NCBI GenBank assembly: GCA_025163595.1
Contig: CP104100.1
Location: 2,356,001-2,420,000 of the forward strand
Origin: Phaeobacter sp. G2
GTDB taxonomy: Bacteria > Pseudomonadota > Alphaproteobacteria > Rhodobacterales > Rhodobacteraceae
Direction of reading: 5' to 3'
DNA: 64,000 nt
Shown here: positions 17,629 to 27,256 of the stretch, piece after piece
How positions within the stretch are numbered: position 1 is the stretch's first letter
How the letters are laid out: each line of letters begins with the position of its first letter
The notes under the pieces: generated by a model
Told to the model about the DNA's origin: nothing
Databases searched by the model: none
The model's input: only the letters and a program-made list of their open reading frames with translations
Translations under genes and position numbers: made by a program

Positions 17629-18585
17629 ATGAGATTTACCCTTCGACAACTTGGTTATTTCAAGGCGCTGTGTGAGCATCGCAATTTTGGCCGCGCCGCC
17701 CAGGCCTGCCATGTGTCTCAGCCTGCTTTGTCTGTACAGATCAAAGCCTTGGAAGACTTGATGGGGGGGATTCTGGTCGAACGTCGAGCGCGGGATGTGG
17801 TGCTGACGCCTTTGGGGCGCGAGGTGCTGGCGCAAAGTGACGAAATCCTGCTGTCTGCTGGTCGGCTTGAACGTCTGGCACAGGATCAAAGCAGCGGGCG
17901 TCGCAGCCTGTCCTTGGGGGTGATTCCTACCATAGCGCCCTATTTGCTTCCCGGGTTTCTGGCTGATCTGCGGGCCCATGATCTGCACCTAAATATTCAG
18001 GTGCGTGAGGCCAGAACTGAGCGCCTGTTGGAGGCCTTGCATAATGGCGCATTGGATGTGGCCATTATGGCCTTGCCCAGTGGTGGCGCGGGACTGGTAG
18101 AGGAAGAGCTGTTCGAAGATCACTTTTTGCTGGCAGGCTCGGCCAATCGTCTGGCGCAGGTCAATGCCGGGCACCCAAGGGTTGAACCCTCGGATCTGAA
18201 GGCCAACCAGTTGATGCTGCTTGAGGATGGCCATTGCCTGACGGATCAGGCGCTGGAGGTCTGTGGCGTTGCCCGCTCTGCCTCGGGGATCAACATGGGG
18301 GCAGGGTCGCTGGCGACTCTGTCCCGCCTGGTTGCCGCTGGTTTTGGCCTGACCTTGATGCCCGAGCTTGCATTGGCTGCAGAATGTAACGCGGCACAGG
18401 GGCTGTGTGTTCAACGCTTTGGCGCGCCGCAACCAAAGCGCAGGATTGGCTTGATCCGCCGCGCCAGTACCGCAGAATCAGTATGGTTTCAGGATCTGGC
18501 CCAAGTGGCGCGGCAGACGGGTCAGGCCATTTTGCAGCAAGCGCAAAAAGACTACGGACCCGCCACTGGCGAGCCCGAGCCTTAA
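17629..18585 (+). CDS. oxyR: OxyR-like LysR regulator of peroxide response
   Basis: 318 residues. The N-terminal LysR winged helix contains FGRAAQACHVSQPALSVQIKALE. The redox pair Cys203 and Cys212 in LLEDGHCLTDQALEVC matches the spacing of E. coli OxyR Cys199/Cys208, which form a disulphide with hydrogen peroxide. It therefore likely activates catalase, peroxiredoxin and related genes. It converges on a peroxiredoxin gene only 24 nt away. Its own promoter region is 139 bp. Confidence 0.93.
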   Translation: MRFTLRQLGYFKALCEHRNFGRAAQACHVSQPALSVQIKALEDLMGGILVERRARDVVLTPLGREVLAQSDEILLSAGRLERLAQDQSSGRRSLSLGVIPTIAPYLLPGFLADLRAHDLHLNIQVREARTERLLEALHNGALDVAIMALPSGGAGLVEEELFEDHFLLAGSANRLAQVNAGHPRVEPSDLKANQLMLLEDGHCLTDQALEVCGVARSASGINMGAGSLATLSRLVAAGFGLTLMPELALAAECNAAQGLCVQRFGAPQPKRRIGLIRRASTAESVWFQDLAQVARQTGQAILQQAQKDYGPATGEPEP

Positions 18586-18609
18586 ACAGGTATTGCAGAA
18601 CCGGGTGGC

Positions 18610-19158
18610 TTAGGCCGCCGCAGTTTCTTTTGCCGCCTGCAGGTGCTTCATCAGGTTTTCTGGGGAGGAGACGCCATAGGGGTCTTCGCCGTGGTTGTCG
18701 CACAGGCCAGGCTCTTCGAACCAGGCCTCGACAACGCCATCGTTGACGATGGCCGCATAACGCCAGGAGCGGGCGCCAAAGCCCAGGTTGTCCTTGGCGA
18801 CGAGCATGCCCATTTTGCGGGTGAACTCACCAGAGCCATCAGGGATGACATTTACGTTTTCCAGGTTTTGCGATTCGGCCCATTTGTTCATCACAAAGCT
18901 GTCGTTGACCGACATGCAGTAGATGGCATCGATGCCTTCGGCCTGAAAATCGGCAAAACCTTTTTCAAAGCCGGGCAGCTGGTAGGTGGAGCATGTGGGC
19001 GTAAAGGCGCCGGGCAGGGAGAACAGCACAACCCGCTTGCCTGCAAAGTAATCCGCGGTGGTTTTGTCTTCCCAGCGGAACGGGTTGGGACCGCCTACAG
19101 CTTCGTCGCGTACGCGGGTTTTGAAGGTCACGTCGGGCAGTTTTACGCCAGATTTCAT
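18610..19158 (-). CDS. Peroxiredoxin, Prx5-type
   Basis: 182 residues. The peroxidatic cysteine is Cys56 in PGAFTPTCSTYQLP, the signature of Prx5-class 'redoxins', which use glutathione/glutaredoxin or thioredoxin to reduce peroxides in the cytosol. There is no fused glutaredoxin domain. GGAG precedes ATG 19158. It faces oxyR tail to tail, which fits a peroxide-response unit, but I see no convincing OxyR box upstream. Confidence 0.95.
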   Translation of the reverse strand: MKSGVKLPDVTFKTRVRDEAVGGPNPFRWEDKTTADYFAGKRVVLFSLPGAFTPTCSTYQLPGFEKGFADFQAEGIDAIYCMSVNDSFVMNKWAESQNLENVNVIPDGSGEFTRKMGMLVAKDNLGFGARSWRYAAIVNDGVVEAWFEEPGLCDNHGEDPYGVSSPENLMKHLQAAKETAAA

Positions 19159-19487
19159 ATTACAACTCCGTTGATGATGAACCAGTTTGGCAGGCGTTTA
19201 TAATAGTTCTAAATTCAGTGCAACCATCTCTGGCCGCTGTCGTAAAACAGTCATGCAAAGGAGACCGACTGCGTTGAAAATAAGCGCAAATGTCTAAATT
19301 TTTGCCGCTTTTGCAGCGCCAGGGTCGCAAAATTGTGAAAGGGTTTTTGAACCAAATAATGTTAGCAAAATATCGCTAGACGGTGGTGCTATGCATCACT
19401 TGCATTGCCGATATTTCATTGTCGCGGTGACGCCAAGGAATGAACGTGCTAAGTCACCTAGGAACACAGGCCAGAAGCGGACCCACC
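19159..19487. other. Divergent promoter region of peroxiredoxin gene and lipA
   Basis: 329 bp, AT-richer than the surroundings. On the minus strand TTGCAC and TATAAA lie about 15 bp apart upstream of the peroxiredoxin gene; on the plus strand TTGAAC and AATATC lie 16 bp apart upstream of lipA. Both are only weak promoter matches. I see no gene or known RNA in it. Confidence 0.4.
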
Positions 19488-20441
19488 ATGCGTGATCTCA
19501 AAATTCCCGAGCAACGGCATCCCGAAAAGGCAAATCGCCCGGATAATGCCCAGCCAAAGAAACCCAGCTGGATCCGGGTCAAAGCCCCCGGCGGCAAGGG
19601 CTATGCGGAAACCCATAAGATCATGCGCGAAAACGGGCTGGTTACGGTCTGCGAAGAGGCCGGCTGCCCAAATGTCGGCGAATGCTGGAGCCAGGGTCAC
19701 GCCACCATGATGATCATGGGCGAGGTTTGCACCCGTGCCTGTACCTTCTGCAATATTGCCACCGGCAAACCCCCCGAAGATCTGGACGCGTTTGAGCCGG
19801 GCCGCGTGGCCCATGCGGTGCAGAAACTGGGTTTGAACCACGTGGTCATCACCTCGGTGGATCGCGACGATATCACGGATGGCGGGGCAGAGCATTTTGC
19901 CCAGACCATCCGCGCTGTACGCCACCGCAGCCCCTCAACCACCATCGAGATCCTGACGCCGGATTTCATCAAATGTGACATGGCGGTGATTGAGCAGATC
20001 ATCGAGGCGCGTCCCGATGTGTTCAACCACAACCTGGAAACGGTGCCTGGCCTCTACCCCGAGGTGCGCCCCGGCGCGCGCTATTTCCACTCTCTGCGCC
20101 TGTTGCAGCGGGTGAAAGAGCTGGATCCGTCGATGTTCACCAAATCGGGCATCATGGTTGGACTGGGCGAGGATGAACAAGCTGTGCGTCAGGTGATGGA
20201 CGACATGCGGGCCGCCGATATTGATTTTCTCACTATTGGCCAGTACCTGCAGCCAACACCAAAACACCACGCAGTGGATCGTTTTGTAACGCCTGATGAG
20301 TTCAAATCCTACGAGAAAGCCGCCTATGGCAAGGGGTTCCATATGGTATCGGCGACGCCGCTGACGCGGTCTTCTTATCACGCGGGCGATGATTTTGCCC
20401 GCCTGCGCGCCGCGCGTAATGCCAAGCTCGGCTTGGCCTAG
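19488..20441 (+). CDS. lipA: Lipoyl synthase
   Basis: 317 residues. LipA is a radical-SAM enzyme inserting two sulphurs into protein-bound octanoyl groups. Both iron-sulphur cluster sites are visible: the auxiliary cluster Cys55/Cys60/Cys66 ([12 protein letters not shown]) and the SAM cluster Cys81/Cys85/Cys88 (CTRACTFC). The C-terminal [10 protein letters not shown] provides the serine ligand region. ATG 19488 gives [14 protein letters not shown], the family's usual start in this group; an ATG at 19440 has its AAGGA too close to be used well. Confidence 0.96.
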   Translation: MRDLKIPEQRHPEKANRPDNAQPKKPSWIRVKAPGGKGYAETHKIMRENGLVTVCEEAGCPNVGECWSQGHATMMIMGEVCTRACTFCNIATGKPPEDLDAFEPGRVAHAVQKLGLNHVVITSVDRDDITDGGAEHFAQTIRAVRHRSPSTTIEILTPDFIKCDMAVIEQIIEARPDVFNHNLETVPGLYPEVRPGARYFHSLRLLQRVKELDPSMFTKSGIMVGLGEDEQAVRQVMDDMRAADIDFLTIGQYLQPTPKHHAVDRFVTPDEFKSYEKAAYGKGFHMVSATPLTRSSYHAGDDFARLRAARNAKLGLA

Positions 20442-20502
20442 TCACGACTTTCCAGGCGACAGGCATCACATCTGGCGGAGCGCTGCAAAGATGTGATGCC
20501 TG

Positions 20503-20913
20503 TCACTTCTCCCCCTCGCAGCTGTTTTCGCTCCGGTGGTCACTTTCCCTGTCTTGCGGGTATTGCTTGCTGTTTGAAAAATCAGGCAGCCAGGATTCGC
20601 GGCGGATGCACCACAGCTCATATGTCGGGGAAAGCTGGTTTGGCTGGTCCAGAATCCCGAGGTGAACTTCGATCTCATCCTCGCTGCGGGAAAATACCGA
20701 AGAGCCACATTTTGGGCAAAAGAAACGCCCCGCATAGCTGTGGGGTGTGCCGGTGATGGTCACTGCATCTTGTGGGAAGATGGCGGAGGCGTGAAACAGC
20801 GCCCCGTGGTGTTTGCGGCAGTCCATACAGTGACAAAGCCCCACCCGGTAAGGCTGGCCTGTGGCGGTAATCCGGACCTCGCCACACAAGCAGCCTCCAC
20901 AGAATTCTGTCAT
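20503..20913 (-). CDS. GFA/CENP-V zinc-fold protein
   Basis: 136 residues. Zinc-binding cysteines are seen in CGGCLCGEV, CHCMDCRKHHG and CPKCGSS, the pattern of the glutathione-dependent formaldehyde-activating (GFA) family. Many members have no proven activity toward glutathione, so 'formaldehyde-activating' should not be assumed. The C-terminal 20 residues are polar and nonconserved-looking. Converges with lipA. Confidence 0.9.
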   Translation of the reverse strand: MTEFCGGCLCGEVRITATGQPYRVGLCHCMDCRKHHGALFHASAIFPQDAVTITGTPHSYAGRFFCPKCGSSVFSRSEDEIEVHLGILDQPNQLSPTYELWCIRRESWLPDFSNSKQYPQDRESDHRSENSCEGEK

Positions 20914-20949
20914 GGCTCTGTCCCTTTTTCAGTGTGGCGCCTGTGAAAG

Positions 20950-21495
20950 TCAGCTCTCGTCGGTGAAACGCACCTTGCCGATATAGGGCAGGTTTCGATT
21001 GCGCTGTGCAAAGTCGATGCCATAGCCCACAACAAATTCATCGGGAATTTCAAAGCCAATCCAATCCGAGCGGAAATCCACCTCGCGGCGCGACGGCTTG
21101 TCCAGCAGGGCAATGGATTTCAGCCGTGCCGGTTTGCGGCTCGCCAGCAGGTGCGTGACATGGTTCAGGGTGTGGCCGGTATCAACGATATCTTCCACCA
21201 CCAGCACGTCGCGCCCTTCAATAGCGCCGCGCAAGTCTTTGAGAATGCGTACTTCCCGACTGCTCTCCATGCCGTCCCCATAGGAAGACGCCTCGAGGAA
21301 ATCGACCTCTATCGGCAGGTCCAACTCGCGCACCAGATCGGCAATAAACACAAAGCTGCCGCGCAGCAGGCCAACAACAACCAGCTTGTCCGTGTCGCCA
21401 AATTCCTGGGTGATTTCGTCACACAGCTCCTCGATGCGGGCTGCGATAGTTTTGGCTGAAATCATCACATCGATGACATATGGACGCTGTGGCAT
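20950..21495 (-). CDS. hpt: Hypoxanthine phosphoribosyltransferase
   Basis: 181 residues, type I phosphoribosyltransferase. The PRPP-binding loop is [14 protein letters not shown] and the flexible-loop region [10 protein letters not shown]. It salvages hypoxanthine (and guanine) to IMP/GMP using PRPP. Its products feed the same purine pool as guaA in this window, though the genes are unlinked. Divergent from the COQ10-like gene. Confidence 0.95.
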   Translation of the reverse strand: MPQRPYVIDVMISAKTIAARIEELCDEITQEFGDTDKLVVVGLLRGSFVFIADLVRELDLPIEVDFLEASSYGDGMESSREVRILKDLRGAIEGRDVLVVEDIVDTGHTLNHVTHLLASRKPARLKSIALLDKPSRREVDFRSDWIGFEIPDEFVVGYGIDFAQRNRNLPYIGKVRFTDES

Positions 21496-21571
21496 GGCTG
21501 ACCCCTTGAAATTTCCGCGCGTTCATAGGACATGACGCGACACGATCATAGCAAGAAAATTGATGTCGCCC

Positions 21572-22018
21572 ATGCCAGTTCACTCAGAAAACCGCCAGAT
21601 GCCCTATACCGCACAGCAGATGTACGGGCTTGTGGCGGATGTGGCACAATATCCAAAGTTCCTGCCCTGGTGCGCCGCCGCGCGCATTCGCAGCCGCAAG
21701 CAACAGGGCCCGGCTGAGGTGATGGAGGCGGATCTGGTGATCTCTTTCAAGGTGTTCCGCGAACGTTTTGGCAGCCGGGTGACGCTGTTTGCCGATGATA
21801 TGAAGATCGATACCGAGTATCTGGACGGCCCCTTTCGCTACATGAAATCAAACTGGAGCTTTGCTGCGCGCGAGGATGGCACCTGTGATGTGACCTTCTT
21901 TGTTGATTTTGAGTTCAAAAATGCGGTGTTGCAGGGCATCATCGGGGTTGTCTTCAACGAAGCGATGCAGCGTATTGTGAAGGCATTTGAGCGCCGCGCG
22001 GCTGAGCTATATGGCTAG
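21572..22018 (+). CDS. COQ10/RatA-like START-domain protein
   Basis: 148 residues: MPVHSENRQMPYTAQQMYGLVADV starts a polyketide-cyclase/START fold. FLPWC and the helix VFNEAMQRIVKAFERRA are typical. Automatic annotation often calls it 'RatA toxin', but the mitochondrial and proteobacterial relatives act in ubiquinone delivery or binding, which is the likelier role. Start uncertain: TTG 21560 and ATG 21563 are in the same frame, none with a strong ribosome site. Confidence 0.88.
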   Translation: MPVHSENRQMPYTAQQMYGLVADVAQYPKFLPWCAAARIRSRKQQGPAEVMEADLVISFKVFRERFGSRVTLFADDMKIDTEYLDGPFRYMKSNWSFAAREDGTCDVTFFVDFEFKNAVLQGIIGVVFNEAMQRIVKAFERRAAELYG

Positions 22019-22046
22019 GCTGCCCTGAACACAGGAAGCCTAAGCG

Positions 22047-23339
22047 ATGAATACGACCTTGACTGGCCAGCTGGCTGAGTTTGCCACTTCAGACCTACAG
22101 CCCACCGGGTTGGCCCGCCAGATGGCGCGGCTCTCGGCGCTGGACTGGCTGGCCTGTGGCATTGCCGGAACCGAGGAACCAGTGTCGCGGCTGCTGCGCG
22201 ATCAGGCCCTGTCCGAAGCAGGCGCGCCGCAGGCCACCCTGTTTGGCAGCTCCCAGGTGCCCGCGCGGATGGCAGCGCTGGCCAATGGCACCATCTCCCA
22301 CGCGCTGGACTATGACGACACCCATTTTGCCCATATCGGCCACCCCTCAGTGGCGGTGTTTTCCGCAGCCTTTGCGGTGGGTGAAGGTCAGGACAAACCC
22401 CTAGAACAGGTGATTGAAGCAGCGCTGTTTGGCATGGAGCTGTCTATCCGGGTGGGGCTGTGGTTGGGACGTGCGCATTACCAAAATGGCTACCATCAGA
22501 CGGCCACGGCTGGTGCATTTGGCGCTACGGCGGCCGCAGGGCGGCTATTGGGGCTGCGCGCCGACCAGATGGAAATGGCGCTGGGGCTTTGCGCCACCCG
22601 CGCGGCGGGGCTGAAGGCACAGTTTGGCACCATGGGGAAACCCTATAATGCCGGGTTGGCCGCCACCGCCGGGGTCGAAGTCGCCCAGTTGATCGACGCA
22701 GGGTTTGAGGCAAACCCGGGCGCCTTGGAGGGGGCCTTGGGGTTTGGGGCAACCCATCACGGTGAGGGCAACCTGGATGCGGCGCTGCAGGATCTGGGGC
22801 AGAACTGGCTGTTTGAAGAGATCAGCCATAAATTCCACGCCTGTTGTCACGGGCTTCATGCGGCGCTGGAGGCCGCCCGCAGCCTGGATCTGGCGGCGCC
22901 TGAGATCGCCAGCCTGACGGTGCACACCCATCCGCGCTGGATGACCGTGTGCAACCAGCCTGCGCCGGACACAGGCCTGGGGGCAAAGTTTTCTTACCGG
23001 ACGGTGCTGGCCTTGCAGGCGCTTGGCAAAGACACCGCACGGCTGGACAGTTACAGCGCGGAGCTGTGCCGGGATCCACGGCTGGTTGCCCTGCGCGATC
23101 AGATCCATGTGCAGGCGGATGACAGCCTCGCCGAGACAGCGGCGCATGTGACGCTGGTGCGGCGCGATGGCAAACGTCTTCAGGCCAGCCACGACCTGCA
23201 GGCGCCAGTCGCCTATGAGATGCGCGAAGCCCGGCTGCTGGCCAAGGCTTCGGCCTTGTTGGGGGCGCAGCGCAGCGCCGAGCTGTGGTCTGTGCTTCAG
23301 GGGGCAGGATCTGCAGCGGATCTCAGCCGGTTTTTCTAA
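22047..23339 (+). CDS. MmgE/PrpD family protein
   Basis: 430 residues with the two-domain MmgE/PrpD architecture: an all-helical lid (NGTISHALDYDDTHF, GYHQTATAGAFGATAAAGRLLGL) and a C-terminal alpha/beta domain. PrpD is 2-methylcitrate dehydratase; other members act on cis-aconitate or similar tricarboxylates. No prpB or prpC is nearby, so the substrate is open. It follows the COQ10-like gene by 28 nt with AGGAAG before ATG 22047, suggesting cotranscription. Confidence 0.88.
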   Translation: MNTTLTGQLAEFATSDLQPTGLARQMARLSALDWLACGIAGTEEPVSRLLRDQALSEAGAPQATLFGSSQVPARMAALANGTISHALDYDDTHFAHIGHPSVAVFSAAFAVGEGQDKPLEQVIEAALFGMELSIRVGLWLGRAHYQNGYHQTATAGAFGATAAAGRLLGLRADQMEMALGLCATRAAGLKAQFGTMGKPYNAGLAATAGVEVAQLIDAGFEANPGALEGALGFGATHHGEGNLDAALQDLGQNWLFEEISHKFHACCHGLHAALEAARSLDLAAPEIASLTVHTHPRWMTVCNQPAPDTGLGAKFSYRTVLALQALGKDTARLDSYSAELCRDPRLVALRDQIHVQADDSLAETAAHVTLVRRDGKRLQASHDLQAPVAYEMREARLLAKASALLGAQRSAELWSVLQGAGSAADLSRFF

Positions 23340-23352
23340 GGCCGCCTGGGCA

Positions 23353-23388
23353 ATCAAAAACGGGCCTCCCAAAATGTGGGAAGCCCGT
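23353..23388 (-). terminator. Terminator between MmgE/PrpD gene and amtB
   Basis: A 12-bp stem with one mismatch (ACGGGCCTCCCA with TGGGAAGCCCGT, loop AAATG). On the minus strand TTTTTGATT follows, so it serves amtB; it may also stop the converging gene. Confidence 0.75.
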
Positions 23389-23466
23389 ATGATGCACGGT
23401 GTTGCATCCATGCCGTATGAGTGGTGGCATTTTGGCGCGCACGCCCCGAGCGGGGCGACACAGGCG

Positions 23467-24648
23467 TTAGCTGGTCATGTCGTAGGCGCGTTCACCGTGT
23501 ACTGTAATATCTAGCCCGTTTGTTTCGGTTTCAACGTCAACGCGCAAAGATGTGAAGGCGCCGACGATCTTGATCAGGGCAATGGTGACAACGGTGGTAA
23601 AGACACCCACCACGGCCAGCGCGCCAAGCTGCGCGATCCAGGCCCCATGGCCAAAGGCCGCGATCATGATAGTGCCAAAGATGCCGCCAACGCCGTGAAC
23701 CGCAAAGACATCCAGCGTGTCGTCAATCTGCAGCTTGTTGCGCACCAGGTTCACCAGCTCTTGACAGAGAATACCTGCGATACCGCCAATAATCAGCGCT
23801 TCAATCGGGCCAACAAAGCCGCTGGCGGGGGTGATCGAGGCGAGGCCTGCAATGGTGCCTGTCACCAGACCCACAACCGAGGCCTTGCCGTATTTGATCT
23901 TTTCCCACAGCGCCCAGGTCAGCGAGGCTGCAGCCGCAGAAATATGGGTGACGGTGATGGCCATGGCAGCACCGCCATCCGCGGCCAGCTGCGAGCCACC
24001 ATTAAAGCCAAACCAGCCAACCCAGAGCATCGCGGCGCCAATGACCACATAGCCGGGGTTATGGGGCGGGGTGGTGCGGTTTTTCCGTGGCCCGAGGAAG
24101 ATCGCGATGATCAGGGCCGCCAGACCGGCGGTTTCGTGCACCACGATACCGCCGGCAAAATCCTTGACGCCGACCTCACCAAAGATGCCGCCATCCGCCA
24201 TGATGCCGCCGCCCCAGATCCAATGCACCACCGGCGCGTAGCACAGGAGCATCCACAGCCCCGAAAAGCTCAGCACAAAGGCAAAGCCAACCCGTTCCAC
24301 ATAGGCGCCCACAATCAGGGCCGGGGTGATGATGGCAAAGGTCATCTGGAAGGCAAAGAACAGAACCTCGGGCAGGGTGCCGCTGAGGCTCTCTGCGGTG
24401 ACGCCATTGAGGAACATTTTGTCCAAGCCGCCCCAGTAGCCGCTTTCTCCGGGGCCAAAGGCAATTGTGTAGCCAAAGGCGAGCCAGAGAATGCTCATCA
24501 AACAGGCAATGGCGTAGCATTGCATAAAGACGCTGAGCACATTTCGTGCACGCACCAAACCGCCATAAAACAGGGCAAGCCCCGGCAACGTCATAAACAG
24601 CACCAGGGCCGTTGCTACAATGATCCAAGCTGTATCAGCTCCATTCAT
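23467..24648 (-). CDS. amtB: Ammonium transporter
   Basis: 393 residues with about eleven hydrophobic helices and no cleavable signal peptide. The twin pore histidines are in GGIVVHETAGLAAL and FAVHGVGGIFGT. ATG 24648 follows AAGGACG at good spacing. AmtB moves ammonium across the inner membrane and is usually gated by the PII protein GlnK encoded beside it; no glnK lies here. NtrC, encoded 4.6 kb away, usually controls such genes. Confidence 0.95.
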   Translation of the reverse strand: MNGADTAWIIVATALVLFMTLPGLALFYGGLVRARNVLSVFMQCYAIACLMSILWLAFGYTIAFGPGESGYWGGLDKMFLNGVTAESLSGTLPEVLFFAFQMTFAIITPALIVGAYVERVGFAFVLSFSGLWMLLCYAPVVHWIWGGGIMADGGIFGEVGVKDFAGGIVVHETAGLAALIIAIFLGPRKNRTTPPHNPGYVVIGAAMLWVGWFGFNGGSQLAADGGAAMAITVTHISAAAASLTWALWEKIKYGKASVVGLVTGTIAGLASITPASGFVGPIEALIIGGIAGILCQELVNLVRNKLQIDDTLDVFAVHGVGGIFGTIMIAAFGHGAWIAQLGALAVVGVFTTVVTIALIKIVGAFTSLRVDVETETNGLDITVHGERAYDMTS

Positions 24649-24782
24649 GGGGTCGTCCTTCCATCCCGCTTGCGTGGTTGGTGGCTCACAGACCCGATCT
24701 GGAGTGGGGAAAAAAGCATCACCTAGGTCAAAAGCGCCAAAATCATGGGCTTTTTTGAAAGTGACTAAAAAAAGTGCGAAAC

Positions 24783-25331
24783 TTAAGGGGTCTTGCTTAA
24801 ATCGCGCTCAACTTGCAAAGCTGCCTTCTCAAGCAGCAACAGCGCATGGGCGCAGCTTTTTGCCCGCACAGTTTCGCGCCCCAAGGCGCCAAAATCGATG
24901 GTCTCCACCATGGCGGGCTGGCCGGTTCTGGCGAGGCCAAAGCAAACACGCCCCTCGGGCTTGTGTTCGGAGCCGCCGGGACCGGCAATGCCGGTGATCG
25001 AGACCGCCAGATCCACGCCAGCACGGCGCAGCGCGCCCTCGCACATCTCCTGCGCCACGTCTTCACTGACGGCGCCAAAAGCCGCCAGAGTTGCCTCACT
25101 CACCCCCAGCATCTCTTGCTTGGCGCGGTTGGAATAGGTGACAAAGCCGCGATCCAACACGGCAGAGGAGCCCGGGACATCCGTTAGCGCCGCCGCCACC
25201 ATGCCGCCGGTGCAGCTTTCGGCGGTTGCCACGGTGAGGCCCAGTCGTGCGGCCAGACCGATCAGCCCGGCAACATCGGGATGGGCGCTTGCGGCTGCCG
25301 GATCTGGAACTGCGGCAGGGGATTGGCTCAT
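24783..25331 (-). CDS. pncC: CinA C-terminal family nicotinamide-nucleotide amidohydrolase
   Basis: 182 residues, only the C-terminal CinA (PncC) domain. The nucleophile region AESCTGGMVAAALTD and TYSNRAKQEMLGV are clear. It deamidates nicotinamide mononucleotide to nicotinate mononucleotide in NAD recycling. A 15-residue Ala/Pro-rich tail precedes the domain. Its start overlaps pgpA by 4 nt, as last gene of the ispDF-pgpA-cinA operon. Confidence 0.88.
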   Translation of the reverse strand: MSQSPAAVPDPAAASAHPDVAGLIGLAARLGLTVATAESCTGGMVAAALTDVPGSSAVLDRGFVTYSNRAKQEMLGVSEATLAAFGAVSEDVAQEMCEGALRRAGVDLAVSITGIAGPGGSEHKPEGRVCFGLARTGQPAMVETIDFGALGRETVRAKSCAHALLLLEKAALQVERDLSKTP

Positions 25332-25825
25332 AATCCCAACACCCCGTGGCTGAACCCGGCAAGGGCGATCACCCCAAGGGCGGCGAGGAACCCGGCAATG
25401 ATGTCATCCATCATCACCCCAACAGGGCCTTCTTTGCGATCTGCCCAGCCCACGGGGCCGGGTTTCCAAATGTCGAACAGGCGGAACAGAACAAAGGCAG
25501 TGACCCAACCGGGCCAAAGTGCGGTGATCGAGATATCATGGGCCCAGGCTGGGTAGGAAATCGCCCAGATCGCCAGCCATTGCCCGGCAACCTCGTCAAT
25601 CACAATTTCAGAGGGGTCGTGGTTGCTTTGCCCCTTTGTCATCTCAGCCGTGGCCCAGATGCCAATCACGGTACAAATGAGGGTGGCAGCAGCCAGCAGA
25701 GGAAAGCCGCCCAACTGGTGCAGGCCATAGGCCAGGGGCAGGGCTGTCAGTGACCCCCAGGTGCCGGGGGCGGGGCGCAGGTAGCCAATGCCGCCAACGG
25801 TTGCGATTATAGAGGCCAGTGTCAT
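25328..25825 (-). CDS. pgpA: Phosphatidylglycerophosphatase A
   Basis: 165 residues, an integral membrane enzyme that dephosphorylates phosphatidylglycerol phosphate. DEVAGQW and [15 protein letters not shown] are PgpA motifs; several hydrophobic helices follow ([32 protein letters not shown]). It overlaps ispDF and cinA by 4 nt on either side. Confidence 0.93.
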   Translation of the reverse strand: MTLASIIATVGGIGYLRPAPGTWGSLTALPLAYGLHQLGGFPLLAAATLICTVIGIWATAEMTKGQSNHDPSEIVIDEVAGQWLAIWAISYPAWAHDISITALWPGWVTAFVLFRLFDIWKPGPVGWADRKEGPVGVMMDDIIAGFLAALGVIALAGFSHGVLGL

Positions 25826-27021
25826 GGTTTCACCAGTGCGGCAGTGGCAAGAGAGGCAATGCCTTCGCTACGTCCGGTAAAGCCCAGGCGCTCGGAGGTG
25901 GTGGCCTTGATCGACACGCGGGTTGGATCAATCCCCAGGATTTCGGCCATTACACTGCGCATCTGGGGCGCATGGGGGCCGATCTTTGGGTATTCACAGA
26001 CCAGGGTGCAATCCACATTGGAGATCTGAAACCCCATGTCGCGCGCCAGATCGGCGGCATGGCGTAGAAAGATCTCGCTTGCGGCGCCTTTCCATTGGGG
26101 ATCCGAGGGCGGGAAATGCTGGCCGATGTCGCCCTGTGCCAAAGCACCATAGATCGCATCCGTCACCGCATGCATGCCCACATCCGCATCAGAATGGCCC
26201 TGCAGGCGGCGGTCGTGGGGAATTTCAACACCGCAGAGGATGACGCTGTCACCGGGGCCAAAGCGATGTACATCGTAGCCATTTCCCAGTCTGACATCGA
26301 GGCTGATATCGGGTCTGATATCCATTTTGTCTTCCGTTTCTAGTATTATGGCGGCGCGGGCAAAATCCTCGGGCCGGGTGATTTTTATATTGTCCGGCTC
26401 CCCGGCGATGATTGCAACCTCCAGTCCGGCGGCGCGGGCCACCTCGACATCGTCGGCGGCACCGCCGGGATGGCTGGCATGGGCTGCAAGGATCGCGTCC
26501 AGCTGGAACCCCTGCGGGGTCTGCGCCGCAAACAGCCCGCTGCGGTCCTGTGTTCCGGTAACCTGCCCCCCGGCGCCAGTCCACAGCGCATCTGTAACCG
26601 CAACAGCGGGGGCAGCGGCGGCACCGTGGTCCAGGGCTTCGATGATTGAGGCGATCAGCGCCTGGCTGATGCAGGGGCGGGCAGCATCATGGATCAAGAC
26701 TTTGGAGATTGGCAGATTATGCGCCGATCCTGCCTGCGAGCGATTGAGATCGCGCAGCGCAATCAGCCCGTTTTGCACCGAGATGGACCGCTCGGCGCCA
26801 CCTGCTGTCAAAACAACGTCGCTGTCAGCGGCAAAGCTGTCCCAGGCGCCGCGGTCCTCGGGAGAGAGCACCAGGACGATGGGGGTGATCCCGGAGTCGC
26901 GAAAGGCTTGCAGGGTCCAGTCGATGACCCGTTTGCCTTTGAGGGGGCGCCATTGTTTAGGCAGGCCGCCACCGGCCCGGGTGCCGCGTCCTGCTGCGAC
27001 GATCAAGGCTGCAGTGGTCAT
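25822..27021 (-). CDS. ispDF: Bifunctional IspD/IspF enzyme of the MEP isoprenoid pathway
   Basis: 399 residues joining two enzymes. The N-terminal IspD half (about 1-225, [17 protein letters not shown]) makes CDP-methylerythritol; the C-terminal IspF half (from about residue 235, [36 protein letters not shown]) makes the cyclodiphosphate. The fusion is common in alphaproteobacteria. ATG 27021 has AGAGGG upstream; the longer open frame is unlikely. First gene of the operon with pgpA and cinA. Confidence 0.96.
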   Translation of the reverse strand: MTTAALIVAAGRGTRAGGGLPKQWRPLKGKRVIDWTLQAFRDSGITPIVLVLSPEDRGAWDSFAADSDVVLTAGGAERSISVQNGLIALRDLNRSQAGSAHNLPISKVLIHDAARPCISQALIASIIEALDHGAAAAPAVAVTDALWTGAGGQVTGTQDRSGLFAAQTPQGFQLDAILAAHASHPGGAADDVEVARAAGLEVAIIAGEPDNIKITRPEDFARAAIILETEDKMDIRPDISLDVRLGNGYDVHRFGPGDSVILCGVEIPHDRRLQGHSDADVGMHAVTDAIYGALAQGDIGQHFPPSDPQWKGAASEIFLRHAADLARDMGFQISNVDCTLVCEYPKIGPHAPQMRSVMAEILGIDPTRVSIKATTSERLGFTGRSEGIASLATAALVKP

Positions 27022-27256
27022 CAAACCCTCTTTCTTCTGCTCCGCTTTAGCCAAATCCGGTGCCTTTGGACGTTGGTCGGCCCGCGATCTGTGCTGTTGG
27101 ATGTTTAGGTTCTGCCAGTTCCAGAGGCAATCACCTGTGGTGAACTGCTTAAAATTTAGGCATGCGGTAGGAGTTGTGCCCTTGCAGGGGGCGGATTCAT
27201 TGTCCAATACCGAGGGCTTCGGCTACAAAACACTCACTCGCACAAGGATTAGGCAA

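Noticed and set aside
23647..24726. 359-residue plus-strand open frame with glutamine/histidine/glycine-rich sequence
   Set aside because: Exactly antisense to amtB; composition is that of a shadow frame and it has no homology signal.
26327..27256. Long open frame upstream of and in phase with dusB
   Set aside because: It lies antisense to ispDF, shows no family resemblance, and a good TTG start with AAGGA lies at 27257 where the DusB homology begins.
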